Shown: piece after piece, positions 9,294 to 17,064 of the stretch
Numbering within the stretch: position 1 is the first letter of the stretch
How the letters are laid out: the number at the start of each line of letters is the position of its first letter
Assembly (NCBI RefSeq): GCF_900114735.1
Contig: NZ_FOUA01000001.1
Span: forward strand, 1,066,278 to 1,130,277
Reading direction: 5' to 3'
DNA from: Halopseudomonas bauzanensis
Lineage (GTDB): Bacteria; Pseudomonadota; Gammaproteobacteria; Pseudomonadales; Pseudomonadaceae
DNA length: 64,000 nucleotides
Program-made: the position numbers and the translations under genes
Notes under the pieces: model-generated
The model's database searches: none
Told to the model about the DNA's origin: nothing
What the model saw: the letters and a program-made list of their open reading frames with translations, nothing else

Positions 9294-10940
9294 ATGACAC
9301 AGCCATGGCCACTCCCCTGGGAGCCCGACCCGCAGTACCGCAAGCGTGTGGCGTATTTCTCCATGGAGTACGCCATCGATCAGCCACTGAAGATCTATTC
9401 GGGCGGGTTGGGATTTCTCGCCGGCTCCCATATGCGCAGCGCCTTCGATCTGCGGCAGAACCTGATCGGCATCGGCATGCTGTGGAAGAACGGCTATTAC
9501 GATCAGGTCCGCCATGACGATCAGAGCATGCGCGTGCAGTTCCAGAAGAAGTACTACCCGTTCCTGGTCGACACCGGCATCTGCGTTTCAGTCACCGTCA
9601 ATGGTCACCCGGTCTGGGTCAAGGCCCTGCTGTTGCCGCCGGAGGTCTTCGGTACCGCTCCCCTCTATCTGCTGACCACCGACATTCCCGAGAATGACTA
9701 CCTGGCGCAGACCATCACCCACCGCCTGTATGACACCGAGCCGTCCACCCGCATCGCCCAGAGCATCGTGCTGGGGCTGGGTGGCGCCCAGGTGGTGGAG
9801 CGACTCGGTGGCGCGGATGTCTACCACCTGAATGAATCCCATGGCCTGCCGCTGGCATTTCATCTGATGACGCGGCTGCAGGATAGCCAGGCGGTGCGTC
9901 GCCGCGTCGTCTTTACCACCCATACTCCCGAGAAGGCCGGCAATCCCGAACACGAGCTGGATTTTCTGCGGCAGATGGGCTTTTTTGGCGCGCTGTCCGA
10001 GGCGCAGGTTGCCGAGCAGACCGGCATGCGTGGTCCGCGTTTCAGTCACACCCTGGCAGCCCTGCGCCTCGCCGGTCGAGCCAATGGCGTCTCGCGGCTG
10101 CACGGGGAAGTCGCCAATCGCATGTGGGGCGACGAGCCGGGGATCTGCCCGATCAGCTCGGTGACCAATGCCCAGAATGCGCGGTTCTGGCAGGACGAGG
10201 TTTTGCGTCAGGCACTGGCGCAGGATGATGACGCTGCCCTGGTCCGCCGCAAACGGGAGCTCAAGCGCCAGCTGTTCCAGGTGGTGGCGGACCAGACCGG
10301 CAAACTGTTCGACCCCGAGGTGCTGACCATCGTCTGGGCCAGGCGCTTCGCTGCCTACAAGCGGGCCGATCTGCTGCTGCATGATCTCTACCGCTTTGCC
10401 CGGCTGATCGAGCAGAGCGAGCGCCCGGTGCAGCTGATCTGGGCCGGCAAGCCCTTCCCCTTCGATCAGGCCGCCATCGAGCTGTTCAATCGGCTGATAC
10501 GGCTGTCCTACAAGACCGCACGCTGCGCGGTGCTGACCGGCTATGAACTCCAGTTGTCACGGTTGCTCAAACAGGGGGCGGATGTGTGGTTGAACACCCC
10601 CCGGCGGCTGCGCGAGGCATCCGGCACCAGCGGCATGACCGCAGCGATGAATGGCGCGGTGAACCTGTCGGTCAGCGATGGCTGGGTGCCCGAGTTCGCC
10701 CGCGACGGGCACAATTGCCTGCTGATACCCGATGCCGATCCCACGCTGGATGCCGCCGGGCAGGATGCGGTGGACTATTCTCAGTTGATGAACATCCTCG
10801 AACATCAGGTCCGCCCCTGGTATTACGACCAGCATGAGCGCTGGCTGGCGCTGGTGAAACAGGGCATGCGCGATGTGCTGCCCCGCTTCGATTCCGATCG
10901 GATGGCAGACGAGTATTATCGGACAATGTATGAGCAATGA
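9294..10940 (+). CDS. Short GT35 (glycogen phosphorylase-like) protein, PLP lysine replaced
   Basis: The 548-residue protein is related to alpha-glucan phosphorylases, recognisable from YFSMEYAI, YSGGLGFLAGSH, HLNESHG, VWARRFAAYKRADLLL and the C-terminal EASGTSGMTAAMNG segment. Classical enzymes are about 800 residues; this belongs to the short bacterial form. In active phosphorylases the last segment contains the lysine that holds pyridoxal phosphate (GMK/NMK). Here the position is Thr449. Ordinary PLP-dependent phosphorolysis is therefore doubtful, and it may be a glycosyltransferase, a sensor, or an enzyme using another lysine. It heads a run of close or overlapping genes: zinc-finger protein 15 bp downstream, lipid kinase and phosphoesterase. 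No glycogen genes are nearby. Confidence 0.85.
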   Translation: MTQPWPLPWEPDPQYRKRVAYFSMEYAIDQPLKIYSGGLGFLAGSHMRSAFDLRQNLIGIGMLWKNGYYDQVRHDDQSMRVQFQKKYYPFLVDTGICVSVTVNGHPVWVKALLLPPEVFGTAPLYLLTTDIPENDYLAQTITHRLYDTEPSTRIAQSIVLGLGGAQVVERLGGADVYHLNESHGLPLAFHLMTRLQDSQAVRRRVVFTTHTPEKAGNPEHELDFLRQMGFFGALSEAQVAEQTGMRGPRFSHTLAALRLAGRANGVSRLHGEVANRMWGDEPGICPISSVTNAQNARFWQDEVLRQALAQDDDAALVRRKRELKRQLFQVVADQTGKLFDPEVLTIVWARRFAAYKRADLLLHDLYRFARLIEQSERPVQLIWAGKPFPFDQAAIELFNRLIRLSYKTARCAVLTGYELQLSRLLKQGADVWLNTPRRLREASGTSGMTAAMNGAVNLSVSDGWVPEFARDGHNCLLIPDADPTLDAAGQDAVDYSQLMNILEHQVRPWYYDQHERWLALVKQGMRDVLPRFDSDRMADEYYRTMYEQ

Positions 10941-10955
10941 GCTCCGGAGGCGAAC

Positions 10956-11222
10956 ATGGCAACGGGCTGGGCGCAGGACGGTGCGGTACAGGATCAGATC
11001 GACGACACCATCAATGATGCGGTCGAGCGGGCCCGCAGCAGGCTGCCGGCGGGTGAGAGCCGCAGCCACTGCGAGGAATGCGGTGAAGCCATCCCCGAGG
11101 CACGCCGGAAAGCCGTGCCGGGAGTACGGTTGTGTGTGCCCTGTCAGGCGGCCCGGGATCGCGAGCAGCAGGAGGCTGGCGGCTACAACCGCCGCGGCAG
11201 CAAGGACAGCCAGCTCCGTTGA
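10956..11222 (+). CDS. DksA/TraR-type C4 zinc-finger protein (YbiI-like)
   Basis: The 88-residue protein has one C4 zinc finger of the DksA/TraR family: CEECG and CVPCQ, separated by the family sequence IPEARRKAVPGVRLC. It lacks the long coiled coil with the Asp pair that DksA uses to reach the RNA polymerase secondary channel, so it resembles the small YbiI-type members of unknown function. A CTCCGGAGG site precedes the ATG. It starts 15 bp after the GT35 gene, and its stop overlaps the next start (TGATG), so it is likely translated together with the lipid kinase. Confidence 0.85.
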   Translation: MATGWAQDGAVQDQIDDTINDAVERARSRLPAGESRSHCEECGEAIPEARRKAVPGVRLCVPCQAARDREQQEAGGYNRRGSKDSQLR

Positions 11223-12220
11223 TGAGTCCACAGCACAAGGCATCATCCATGACCCCTGATCAGGACCAACCGAGGGTATCGCTGACCGGCCGCGAGCCGC
11301 TGTTCATGGTGATGAATGCCGGCTCGGGCAAACATGACAGCACCCAGATCCAGACGACCATTCAGACCGCCTGCGAACAAGCCGGCCGCCGTTGCCAGCT
11401 GCTGTTGGTGGATCGGGGCAGCGAGCTGCAGCGCGCTGCCGAACGGGCCGTGCAACTGGCCCGGGAACAGGCCGGGGCGGTGATCGCCGTGGGGGGTGAC
11501 GGCACCCTGCATGCGGTCTGTCAGGCGGTGGTCGGCCAGCAGGTGCCTTTCGGCGTACTGCCACAGGGCACCTTCAACTATTTCGGCCGCGCCCACGGCA
11601 TTTCCCAGGACCTTGAACAGGCACTGCAACAATTGTTCGATGCGCGGCTGACCCATATCAGCCTGGGCCGGCTCAATGGTCGCTATTTCCTGGTCAATGC
11701 CAGTCTCGGACTGTATCCCCGGCTGCTGGAAGATCGTGAAGCCTACAAGCAGCGATATGGCCGCAGCCGCCTGGTGGCCCTGTGGTCGGCACTGATGACC
11801 CTGGCCCGGGCGCACCGGCAGCTGCATATCCAACTGGATTATGCCGGCCGGCACCGGCAATTGCGCACGCCGACCCTGGTGGTCTGCAACAACCCGCTGC
11901 AACTGGAACACATCGGCATCGATCCGCAGTTGCCGGCGGATAGCGACCATCTGGTCGCCCTGGCGTCGCGGCCGGTGGGCACGCTGGCGCTGTATGGTCT
12001 GTTGCTGAGGGGGCTGCTGAGCCGCATGGGCGAGGCGGAGCAGGTCTCCAGCATCGGTTTCGAGCGCATGACCGTACACCTCGGCCGGGGCCCCCGGCTG
12101 GTCAAGGTCGCCATGGATGGGGAAATCTTCCGCATGCGCACGCCGCTGGAATTCAGCATCGCCGCCCAGTCGTTGCCGCTGCTGATTCCCCGTGCTGCTC
12201 CACCACCGGACCACCCATGA
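11222..12220 (+). CDS. Diacylglycerol kinase-family lipid kinase
   Basis: The 332-residue protein has the DAGK catalytic domain: an N-terminal phosphate-binding strand (MVMNAGSGK), the nucleotide-binding GGDGT motif (AVGGDGTLHAV) and the following PQGTFNYFGR, where most relatives read LPxGTxNxxA. The C-terminal half is the beta-sandwich typical of YegS-like lipid kinases, ending in MDGEIF. Such enzymes phosphorylate diacylglycerol or related lipids and sit on the membrane. The ATG at 11222 overlaps the previous stop; a second ATG at 11249 is possible. It overlaps the downstream phosphoesterase by ATGA, suggesting a kinase/phosphatase pair, which is inference. Confidence 0.88.
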   Translation: MSPQHKASSMTPDQDQPRVSLTGREPLFMVMNAGSGKHDSTQIQTTIQTACEQAGRRCQLLLVDRGSELQRAAERAVQLAREQAGAVIAVGGDGTLHAVCQAVVGQQVPFGVLPQGTFNYFGRAHGISQDLEQALQQLFDARLTHISLGRLNGRYFLVNASLGLYPRLLEDREAYKQRYGRSRLVALWSALMTLARAHRQLHIQLDYAGRHRQLRTPTLVVCNNPLQLEHIGIDPQLPADSDHLVALASRPVGTLALYGLLLRGLLSRMGEAEQVSSIGFERMTVHLGRGPRLVKVAMDGEIFRMRTPLEFSIAAQSLPLLIPRAAPPPDHP

Positions 12221-13020
12221 GCAGAATCCTGCATCTGTCGGACCTGCACTTCGGCACCGAAGACCCGGCGGTGGTCCAGGCGCTGCTGCAGTTGGCCGAA
12301 GAGCAGCAGCCGAGCCTGTGCCTGCTCAGCGGCGATATCACCCAGCGCGCACGGCGTAGCCAGTTCGCCGCGGCCGATGCCTTCGTTCGCCAACTGCCGG
12401 CGCCGGTGCTGGCGATCCCCGGTAACCATGACCTGCCACTGTTCAACCTGCCGCTGCGGCTGCTCGATCCCTATGGCAACTATCGGCGGGTGTTCGGCGA
12501 GTCACTGGCGCCCCAGCTTTCACGGGCCGACCTGCTGGTCATCGGCGTCAACAGCACACGCGCGGCGCGGCACAAGAACGGAGAGGTATCCAACCGGCAG
12601 ATCCAGCGGGTAGCGCAACAACTGCAGCAGGCCCGGCCGGATCAGCTGCGGGTGGTCATGCTGCATCATCCGGTCTGCGCAATTCAGCCATCGGACCTGG
12701 CCAACCTGTTGATCGGGCGCGAGCAGGCAGTGCCGGCCTGGGTCGATGCGGGAATGGATCTGCTGCTGGCCGGGCATATCCATCTGCCCTACCGGATGCC
12801 GCTCACCGGCAGCGGTCAGCGTCGGGCCTGGGCGCTGCAGGCCGGCACCGGGGTATCGCAGCGGGTGCGCGGCAGCATTCCCAACTCGGTCAACTTCATC
12901 GAATACGGGGCGGTCAGCGGTCAGCGCTGGTGCCAGGTCACACGCTGGGACTATGCCTTCGAACAGACGCGCTTTCTGGCGGTGGAACAGCAGTCGCTGC
13001 CGCTGGACGGCAGCGACTGA
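12217..13020 (+). CDS. Calcineurin-like metallophosphoesterase
   Basis: The 267-residue protein carries the full set of metallophosphoesterase motifs: DLHFG (DxH), GDITQ (GDxx), GNHD, HHP, and GHIHLPY (GHxH). These residues bind two metal ions. The relatives are YfcE/Icc/CpdA-like enzymes acting on cyclic nucleotides, phospholipid head groups or UDP-linked lipids; the sequence does not decide which. The start overlaps the lipid kinase stop by four bases. It is the last gene of the run, converging on the yebC-like gene only 3 bp away, with no room for a separate terminator. Confidence 0.9.
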   Translation: MSRILHLSDLHFGTEDPAVVQALLQLAEEQQPSLCLLSGDITQRARRSQFAAADAFVRQLPAPVLAIPGNHDLPLFNLPLRLLDPYGNYRRVFGESLAPQLSRADLLVIGVNSTRAARHKNGEVSNRQIQRVAQQLQQARPDQLRVVMLHHPVCAIQPSDLANLLIGREQAVPAWVDAGMDLLLAGHIHLPYRMPLTGSGQRRAWALQAGTGVSQRVRGSIPNSVNFIEYGAVSGQRWCQVTRWDYAFEQTRFLAVEQQSLPLDGSD

Positions 13021-13023
13021 ACA

Positions 13024-13740
13024 TCACACCTCGGCGTTGTGGTAGATGTTCTGTACGTCTTCCACATCGTTGAGCATATCGATGAAGCGTTCGAACATCG
13101 GCATGTCCTCTTCGCTGATCGGTGTCGAGGTCTGGGGCAGAAACTGAATCTCGTCCACCTCGAATTCGATCTCACCCAGGGTATCGGTCAGCGCCTGACG
13201 CGCCTTGGCATACTCGGTGTTCGGGGTGAACACCGTGATGATCCCGTTCTCGTTCTCGATATCGGTCACGTCCACGTCCGCCATCATCAAGGCTTCCAGC
13301 ACCGCTTCCTCATCATCGCCCCTGAACGCGAGGATCGCGCAATGATCGAACATGTGGCTGACGCTGCCGGGGGTGCCCATCTTGCACTTGGTCTTGGTGA
13401 AGCAGTGGCGCACGTCGGCAATGGTGCGGTTGGGATTATCGGTCAGGCAATCGACGATGACGATACAGTTGCCCGGGCCGAAACCTTCATAGCGGGCCAC
13501 GGCGAAATCCTCGCCACCACCACCCTTGGCCTTGTCGATGGCCTTATCAATAACATGGCCCGGCACCTGGTCTTTCTTCGCACGCTCGATCAGCCCGCGC
13601 AGGCTCAGGTTGCCGTTGGGGTCGACACCGCCGGACTTGGCGGAAACATAGATCTCACGGGCGTACTTGCTGTAGATCTTGGTTTTGGCATCGGCCGTTT
13701 TGGCCATGGATTCTTTGCGGTTTTGGTAAGCGCGTCCCAT
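13024..13740 (-). CDS. YebC/PmpR-family protein (YeeN subtype)
   Basis: The 238-residue protein is a YebC/PmpR family member, from the motifs [47 protein letters not shown] and GSVSHMFD. The N-terminus ([15 protein letters not shown]) matches the YeeN branch rather than the ruvC-linked YebC. YebC family members are described both as transcriptional regulators (PmpR of the quinolone signal in P. aeruginosa) and, more recently, as ribosome-associated factors aiding translation of proline stretches. It is a single gene facing the phosphoesterase; 155 bp upstream separate it from the next gene. Confidence 0.92.
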   Translation of the reverse strand: MGRAYQNRKESMAKTADAKTKIYSKYAREIYVSAKSGGVDPNGNLSLRGLIERAKKDQVPGHVIDKAIDKAKGGGGEDFAVARYEGFGPGNCIVIVDCLTDNPNRTIADVRHCFTKTKCKMGTPGSVSHMFDHCAILAFRGDDEEAVLEALMMADVDVTDIENENGIITVFTPNTEYAKARQALTDTLGEIEFEVDEIQFLPQTSTPISEEDMPMFERFIDMLNDVEDVQNIYHNAEV

Positions 13741-13895
13741 CGTGCAGCCCCGATCAATTCAGAAAAGGCGGATTTTACGCCAGTTGATCGGGAAGTTGAT
13801 GGTTTTTTACCCGCCGGTCCCGCAGATAAAGCTGGAACCCAAGCCGTTGGCCCCAGTCTGACCTTGTAACATCCTGTCAAACATCGAGATCCATC

Positions 13896-14621
13896 ATGCC
13901 TTTTGCTGGGTTGATCAGGTCGGCGTTGCCGTTGAGCCTGATACTGCTGATTCTGATGCTGCAAGGTTGTGACCGCTGGCCGGCCGACCCACGCGATTCC
14001 CTGACCACCGCCATCGAGCGCGGCACGCTGAAAGTCGGCGTGGTGGCCAACCCGCCCTGGGCCGAGATAACCGATCCGGCGGCTCCCGCCGGCCTGGAAA
14101 GTCAGCTGGTAACGGAATTTGCCCGGGAACGAGGCATGACCGTCGACTGGCGCACCGGCGGTGTGGAAGAGCAGATCGAAGCCCTGAAATCGTTCGAGCT
14201 GGATCTGCTGATCGGCGGCTTCACTGCTGCCAACCCCTGGAAGACCGAAGTCGGCAATACCTTTCCCTATTACACCGAGCGGGTCCTGATCGGCAGCGCG
14301 GAGGCACCGCCCACCGCCATCGACGGCCAGACGATCTCGATACTGCCGGACACCAACCTGACCCCGCTGTTGCTCAAGCAAAACGCCATCAGCGATGTGC
14401 GCGAAACCCTGGTCGACAGTCCCAACCCGGTGGCCGCACCCCAGTGGCGGCTCAGCGGACTGGGGCTCAACCCTTCCGAGATCGAACTGGCCAAGCACAA
14501 GCATGTGTTGCTGACCCCGCCCGGGGAAAACGCCCTGCTGATGGAGCTGGAACGTTTCCTGTTCCGCAATCGTGATGAACAACAGCTCGCCACACGCCTG
14601 TGGCAGGAGGCGCAGCCGTGA
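13896..14621 (+). CDS. Solute-binding lipoprotein (SBP family 3-like)
   Basis: The 241-residue protein has a lipoprotein signal (LILMLQGC, Cys near position 27) and an SBP_bac_3 fold typical of amino-acid-binding proteins: GTLKVGVVANPPWAE at the start of lobe 1 and ELDLLIGGFTAANPW, where such proteins usually show DxxxxGxT. No ABC permease or ATPase is adjacent. Instead its TGA overlaps the GTG start of a cation diffusion facilitator, so the two are translationally coupled. It could be a sensor or accessory protein for that transporter; the ligand is unknown. Confidence 0.8.
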   Translation: MPFAGLIRSALPLSLILLILMLQGCDRWPADPRDSLTTAIERGTLKVGVVANPPWAEITDPAAPAGLESQLVTEFARERGMTVDWRTGGVEEQIEALKSFELDLLIGGFTAANPWKTEVGNTFPYYTERVLIGSAEAPPTAIDGQTISILPDTNLTPLLLKQNAISDVRETLVDSPNPVAAPQWRLSGLGLNPSEIELAKHKHVLLTPPGENALLMELERFLFRNRDEQQLATRLWQEAQP

Positions 14622-15574
14622 AGATCCGCCAGGGTTATGATCTGCCCGCAGACAAGGAACGGCTGCTGCGCCGCACCATCCGACTGGAATGGATTTCCAT
14701 GTTCTTCTCGCTGACCATCGTCATCGCCATGTACCTGACCATGGGTTCGTCCCAGGCCATGAAAATGGCGCTGTTCGAGGATCTGCTGGCCTTCGTGCCG
14801 CCAGCCGCCTTTCTGCTGGCGATGCGGATACGCCGGCGGGATCCGGACGAAAACCACCCTTACGGTTACAGCCGCGCCATTCTGCTGGCCTTCCTGGCGG
14901 CGTCGGTGGCCATCGTCATGTTCGGCCTGTTCATGCTGATCGATTCCAGCATGTCGCTGTTCAAGCGCGAGCACCCGAGCATCGGTCATTTCCAGCTATT
15001 CGACTGGCAGTACCAGATCTGGGCCGGCTGGGTCATGATCGCCGCGCTGGTGTACGCGATGATTGCGCCGGTAATCCTCGGGCACATGAAGATGCCGCTG
15101 GCCAAGGCGTTGCATGAAAGCACCCTGTATGCCGATGCCGACATGAACAAGGCCGATTGGATGACCTCAGCGGCCGCCATCATCGGCATTATCGGCATCG
15201 GCCTGGGTTTCTGGTGGGCCGATGCGGTCGCCGCCGCGGTCATCTCGCTGGATGTGCTGAAGGATGGCATCACCCATGTGCGCAAGGCCATGTTCAACCT
15301 GATGGATCAACGCCCTACCGAAATCGTCGGCAACCAGCCCCTGGGGCTGGAGGAAAAGATTGCCGAGCTGCTGTTGCGCGAGCCGGACATCCAGGATGTA
15401 GCCTCCCGGCTGCGTGAAGAGGGTCACATCATCGGTGGCGAAATATTCGTGGTGCTGGCCCCCGGTCAAACCAATGTGGCACGCCGGGTACAGGAAATAG
15501 CCGAACAGGCCTGCACCCTCGATTGGCGGCTCTACGATTTGATCGTGATGCCGCTGGAAACCATAGAACGCTGA
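14618..15574 (+). CDS. Cation diffusion facilitator (CDF) family transporter
   Basis: The 318-residue protein has about six membrane spans and a C-terminal cytoplasmic domain, as in CDF metal/proton antiporters. HPYGYSRA after span 2 and DMNKADWMTS before span 5 are the usual metal-site regions (HxxxD/DxxxD style patterns), although the second site reads ADMNKAD, so the metal cannot be predicted. The GTG at 14618 is chosen because GGAGG lies 7 bases upstream and the codon overlaps the stop of the binding protein (GTGA). The C-terminal domain is LREEGHIIGGEIFVVLAPG. Coupling to a solute-binding lipoprotein is uncommon for this family. Confidence 0.88.
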   Translation: MKIRQGYDLPADKERLLRRTIRLEWISMFFSLTIVIAMYLTMGSSQAMKMALFEDLLAFVPPAAFLLAMRIRRRDPDENHPYGYSRAILLAFLAASVAIVMFGLFMLIDSSMSLFKREHPSIGHFQLFDWQYQIWAGWVMIAALVYAMIAPVILGHMKMPLAKALHESTLYADADMNKADWMTSAAAIIGIIGIGLGFWWADAVAAAVISLDVLKDGITHVRKAMFNLMDQRPTEIVGNQPLGLEEKIAELLLREPDIQDVASRLREEGHIIGGEIFVVLAPGQTNVARRVQEIAEQACTLDWRLYDLIVMPLETIER

Positions 15575-15843
15575 GAGAATCCTGTCATGTGGAACCCTAC
15601 GCCCTCACGCCTGCAATCGCCCTCCACCAGCTCGACATTCTGGTGGTGCCGGCCGTTCGCCGCGCCCAGCGCGCCGGTATCCCCGGCCCGCCGGACCCGG
15701 CCGTTACCGGCGTGGCGCAAGAAGGCATTGCTGTAGCCAATTCGGCTGCTGCTGCGGTCTGAGGCTGCGTGCTATCATGCGCGCCGGCAGGGTCACCCCA
15801 TGCCGATGCCGTCCTTCACCCAGCAGAGCAGGTCAGTTCCTCC

Positions 15844-17064
15844 GTGCAATCCCCAGGCGCTTCCCATGACGTGATCATTCTCGGCGCCGGCGCCTCCGGC
15901 TTGATGTGCGCCGCCACAGCCGCCCAGCGTGGACGTCGGGTCCTGGTGCTGGAACGGGCCAACAAGGTTGGCAAGAAGATCCTCATGTCCGGCGGCGGAC
16001 GCTGCAATTTCACCAATTATCAGGTCGAAGCAGACAACTTCCTCTCCGACAACCCGCATTTCTGCAAGGCGGCGCTGAAACGCTACACCCAATGGGACTT
16101 CATCGGCATGGTGGAGCGCTACGGCATCGATTATGAGGAGCGCCGGCACAGTCAACTGTTCTGCCGACAGTCCGCGCGGGACATTCTCGACATGCTGCTC
16201 GACGAATGCCAGCAGGCCGGCGTGGAGATCCGTACCCATTGCGAAATAGCCGAGGTGCAGACGCTGGAATCGCACAACCTGCGCTACCGGCTCCTTGGCC
16301 GACAGGGGCAGCAGCCGTTCCGGCTGGACTGCCAGTCCCTGGTGGTGGCCACCGGCGCCCTGTCGATTCCTACCCTGGGCGGTAGCGGCATCGGCTACGA
16401 GATCGCCAGCCAGTTCGGCTTGCCCCTCGTCCCACGCCGCGCCGGCCTGGTGCCGTTCATGTTCAGCGATAACATGAAGGCCGTCTGCGAGCGATTGTCC
16501 GGCCTGGCGCTTGAAGTCACCGCCAGCTGCAATGACCAGAGCTTTACCGAAAACATGCTGTTCACTCACCGGGGTATCAGCGGGCCGGCGATCTTGCAAA
16601 TCTCCAGCTACTGGCATCCCGGCGACACGCTGATCATCGATCTGCTGCCCGGCCTTGATGCCTTTCACTGGTTGCGTGAGGCCAAACAACAACAGGGCAA
16701 GCAGTTGTTGAAGACGTTGCTGGCCCAGCGGTTGGGGCGGGCGCTGGTGACCGAACTGCAACAGCTATGGTGGCCCGATGCACCAGCCAGACCGCTGGCC
16801 GATTACAGCGACCGGCAGCTGCGCACCGTGGCCGACCAATTGCACCAGTGGCTGTTGAAGCCCTCTGCGACCGAAGGCTATCGCACTGCCGAGGTGACCC
16901 TCGGCGGAGTGGCCACCGAGGCGGTCAGTTCGAAAACCATGGAGGCCCGGGATTGTCCGGGGCTGTACTTCGTAGGTGAGGTGCTGGATGTCAGTGGCCA
17001 TCTGGGCGGCTTCAATTTCCAGTGGGCCTGGTCTTCTGGCTACAGCGCCGGCCTCGCCGTCTGA
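15844..17064 (+). CDS. BaiN/HI0933-family NAD(P)/FAD-dependent oxidoreductase
   Basis: The protein of about 406 residues is a flavoprotein of the HI0933/YhiN/BaiN type. It begins with a dinucleotide-binding fold (VIILGAGASGLMCA), then the family marker KKILMSGGGRCNFTN, and ends with the second FAD-binding patch GEVLDVSGHLGGFNFQWAWSSG. The reaction is not established for most members; BaiN was linked to bile acid reduction in clostridia. The frame is open from 15769, but GTG 15844 gives the family length and places the GxGxxG motif at the usual distance. The 3' end overlaps the convergent Lnt-like gene by 53 bp. Confidence 0.88.
   Translation: MQSPGASHDVIILGAGASGLMCAATAAQRGRRVLVLERANKVGKKILMSGGGRCNFTNYQVEADNFLSDNPHFCKAALKRYTQWDFIGMVERYGIDYEERRHSQLFCRQSARDILDMLLDECQQAGVEIRTHCEIAEVQTLESHNLRYRLLGRQGQQPFRLDCQSLVVATGALSIPTLGGSGIGYEIASQFGLPLVPRRAGLVPFMFSDNMKAVCERLSGLALEVTASCNDQSFTENMLFTHRGISGPAILQISSYWHPGDTLIIDLLPGLDAFHWLREAKQQQGKQLLKTLLAQRLGRALVTELQQLWWPDAPARPLADYSDRQLRTVADQLHQWLLKPSATEGYRTAEVTLGGVATEAVSSKTMEARDCPGLYFVGEVLDVSGHLGGFNFQWAWSSGYSAGLAV

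Noticed and set aside
15587-15736. 49-codon frame after the CDF gene (Pro/Ser/Arg-rich)
   Set aside because: Weak ribosome site, biased composition and no relative known; kept as unproven intergenic sequence.
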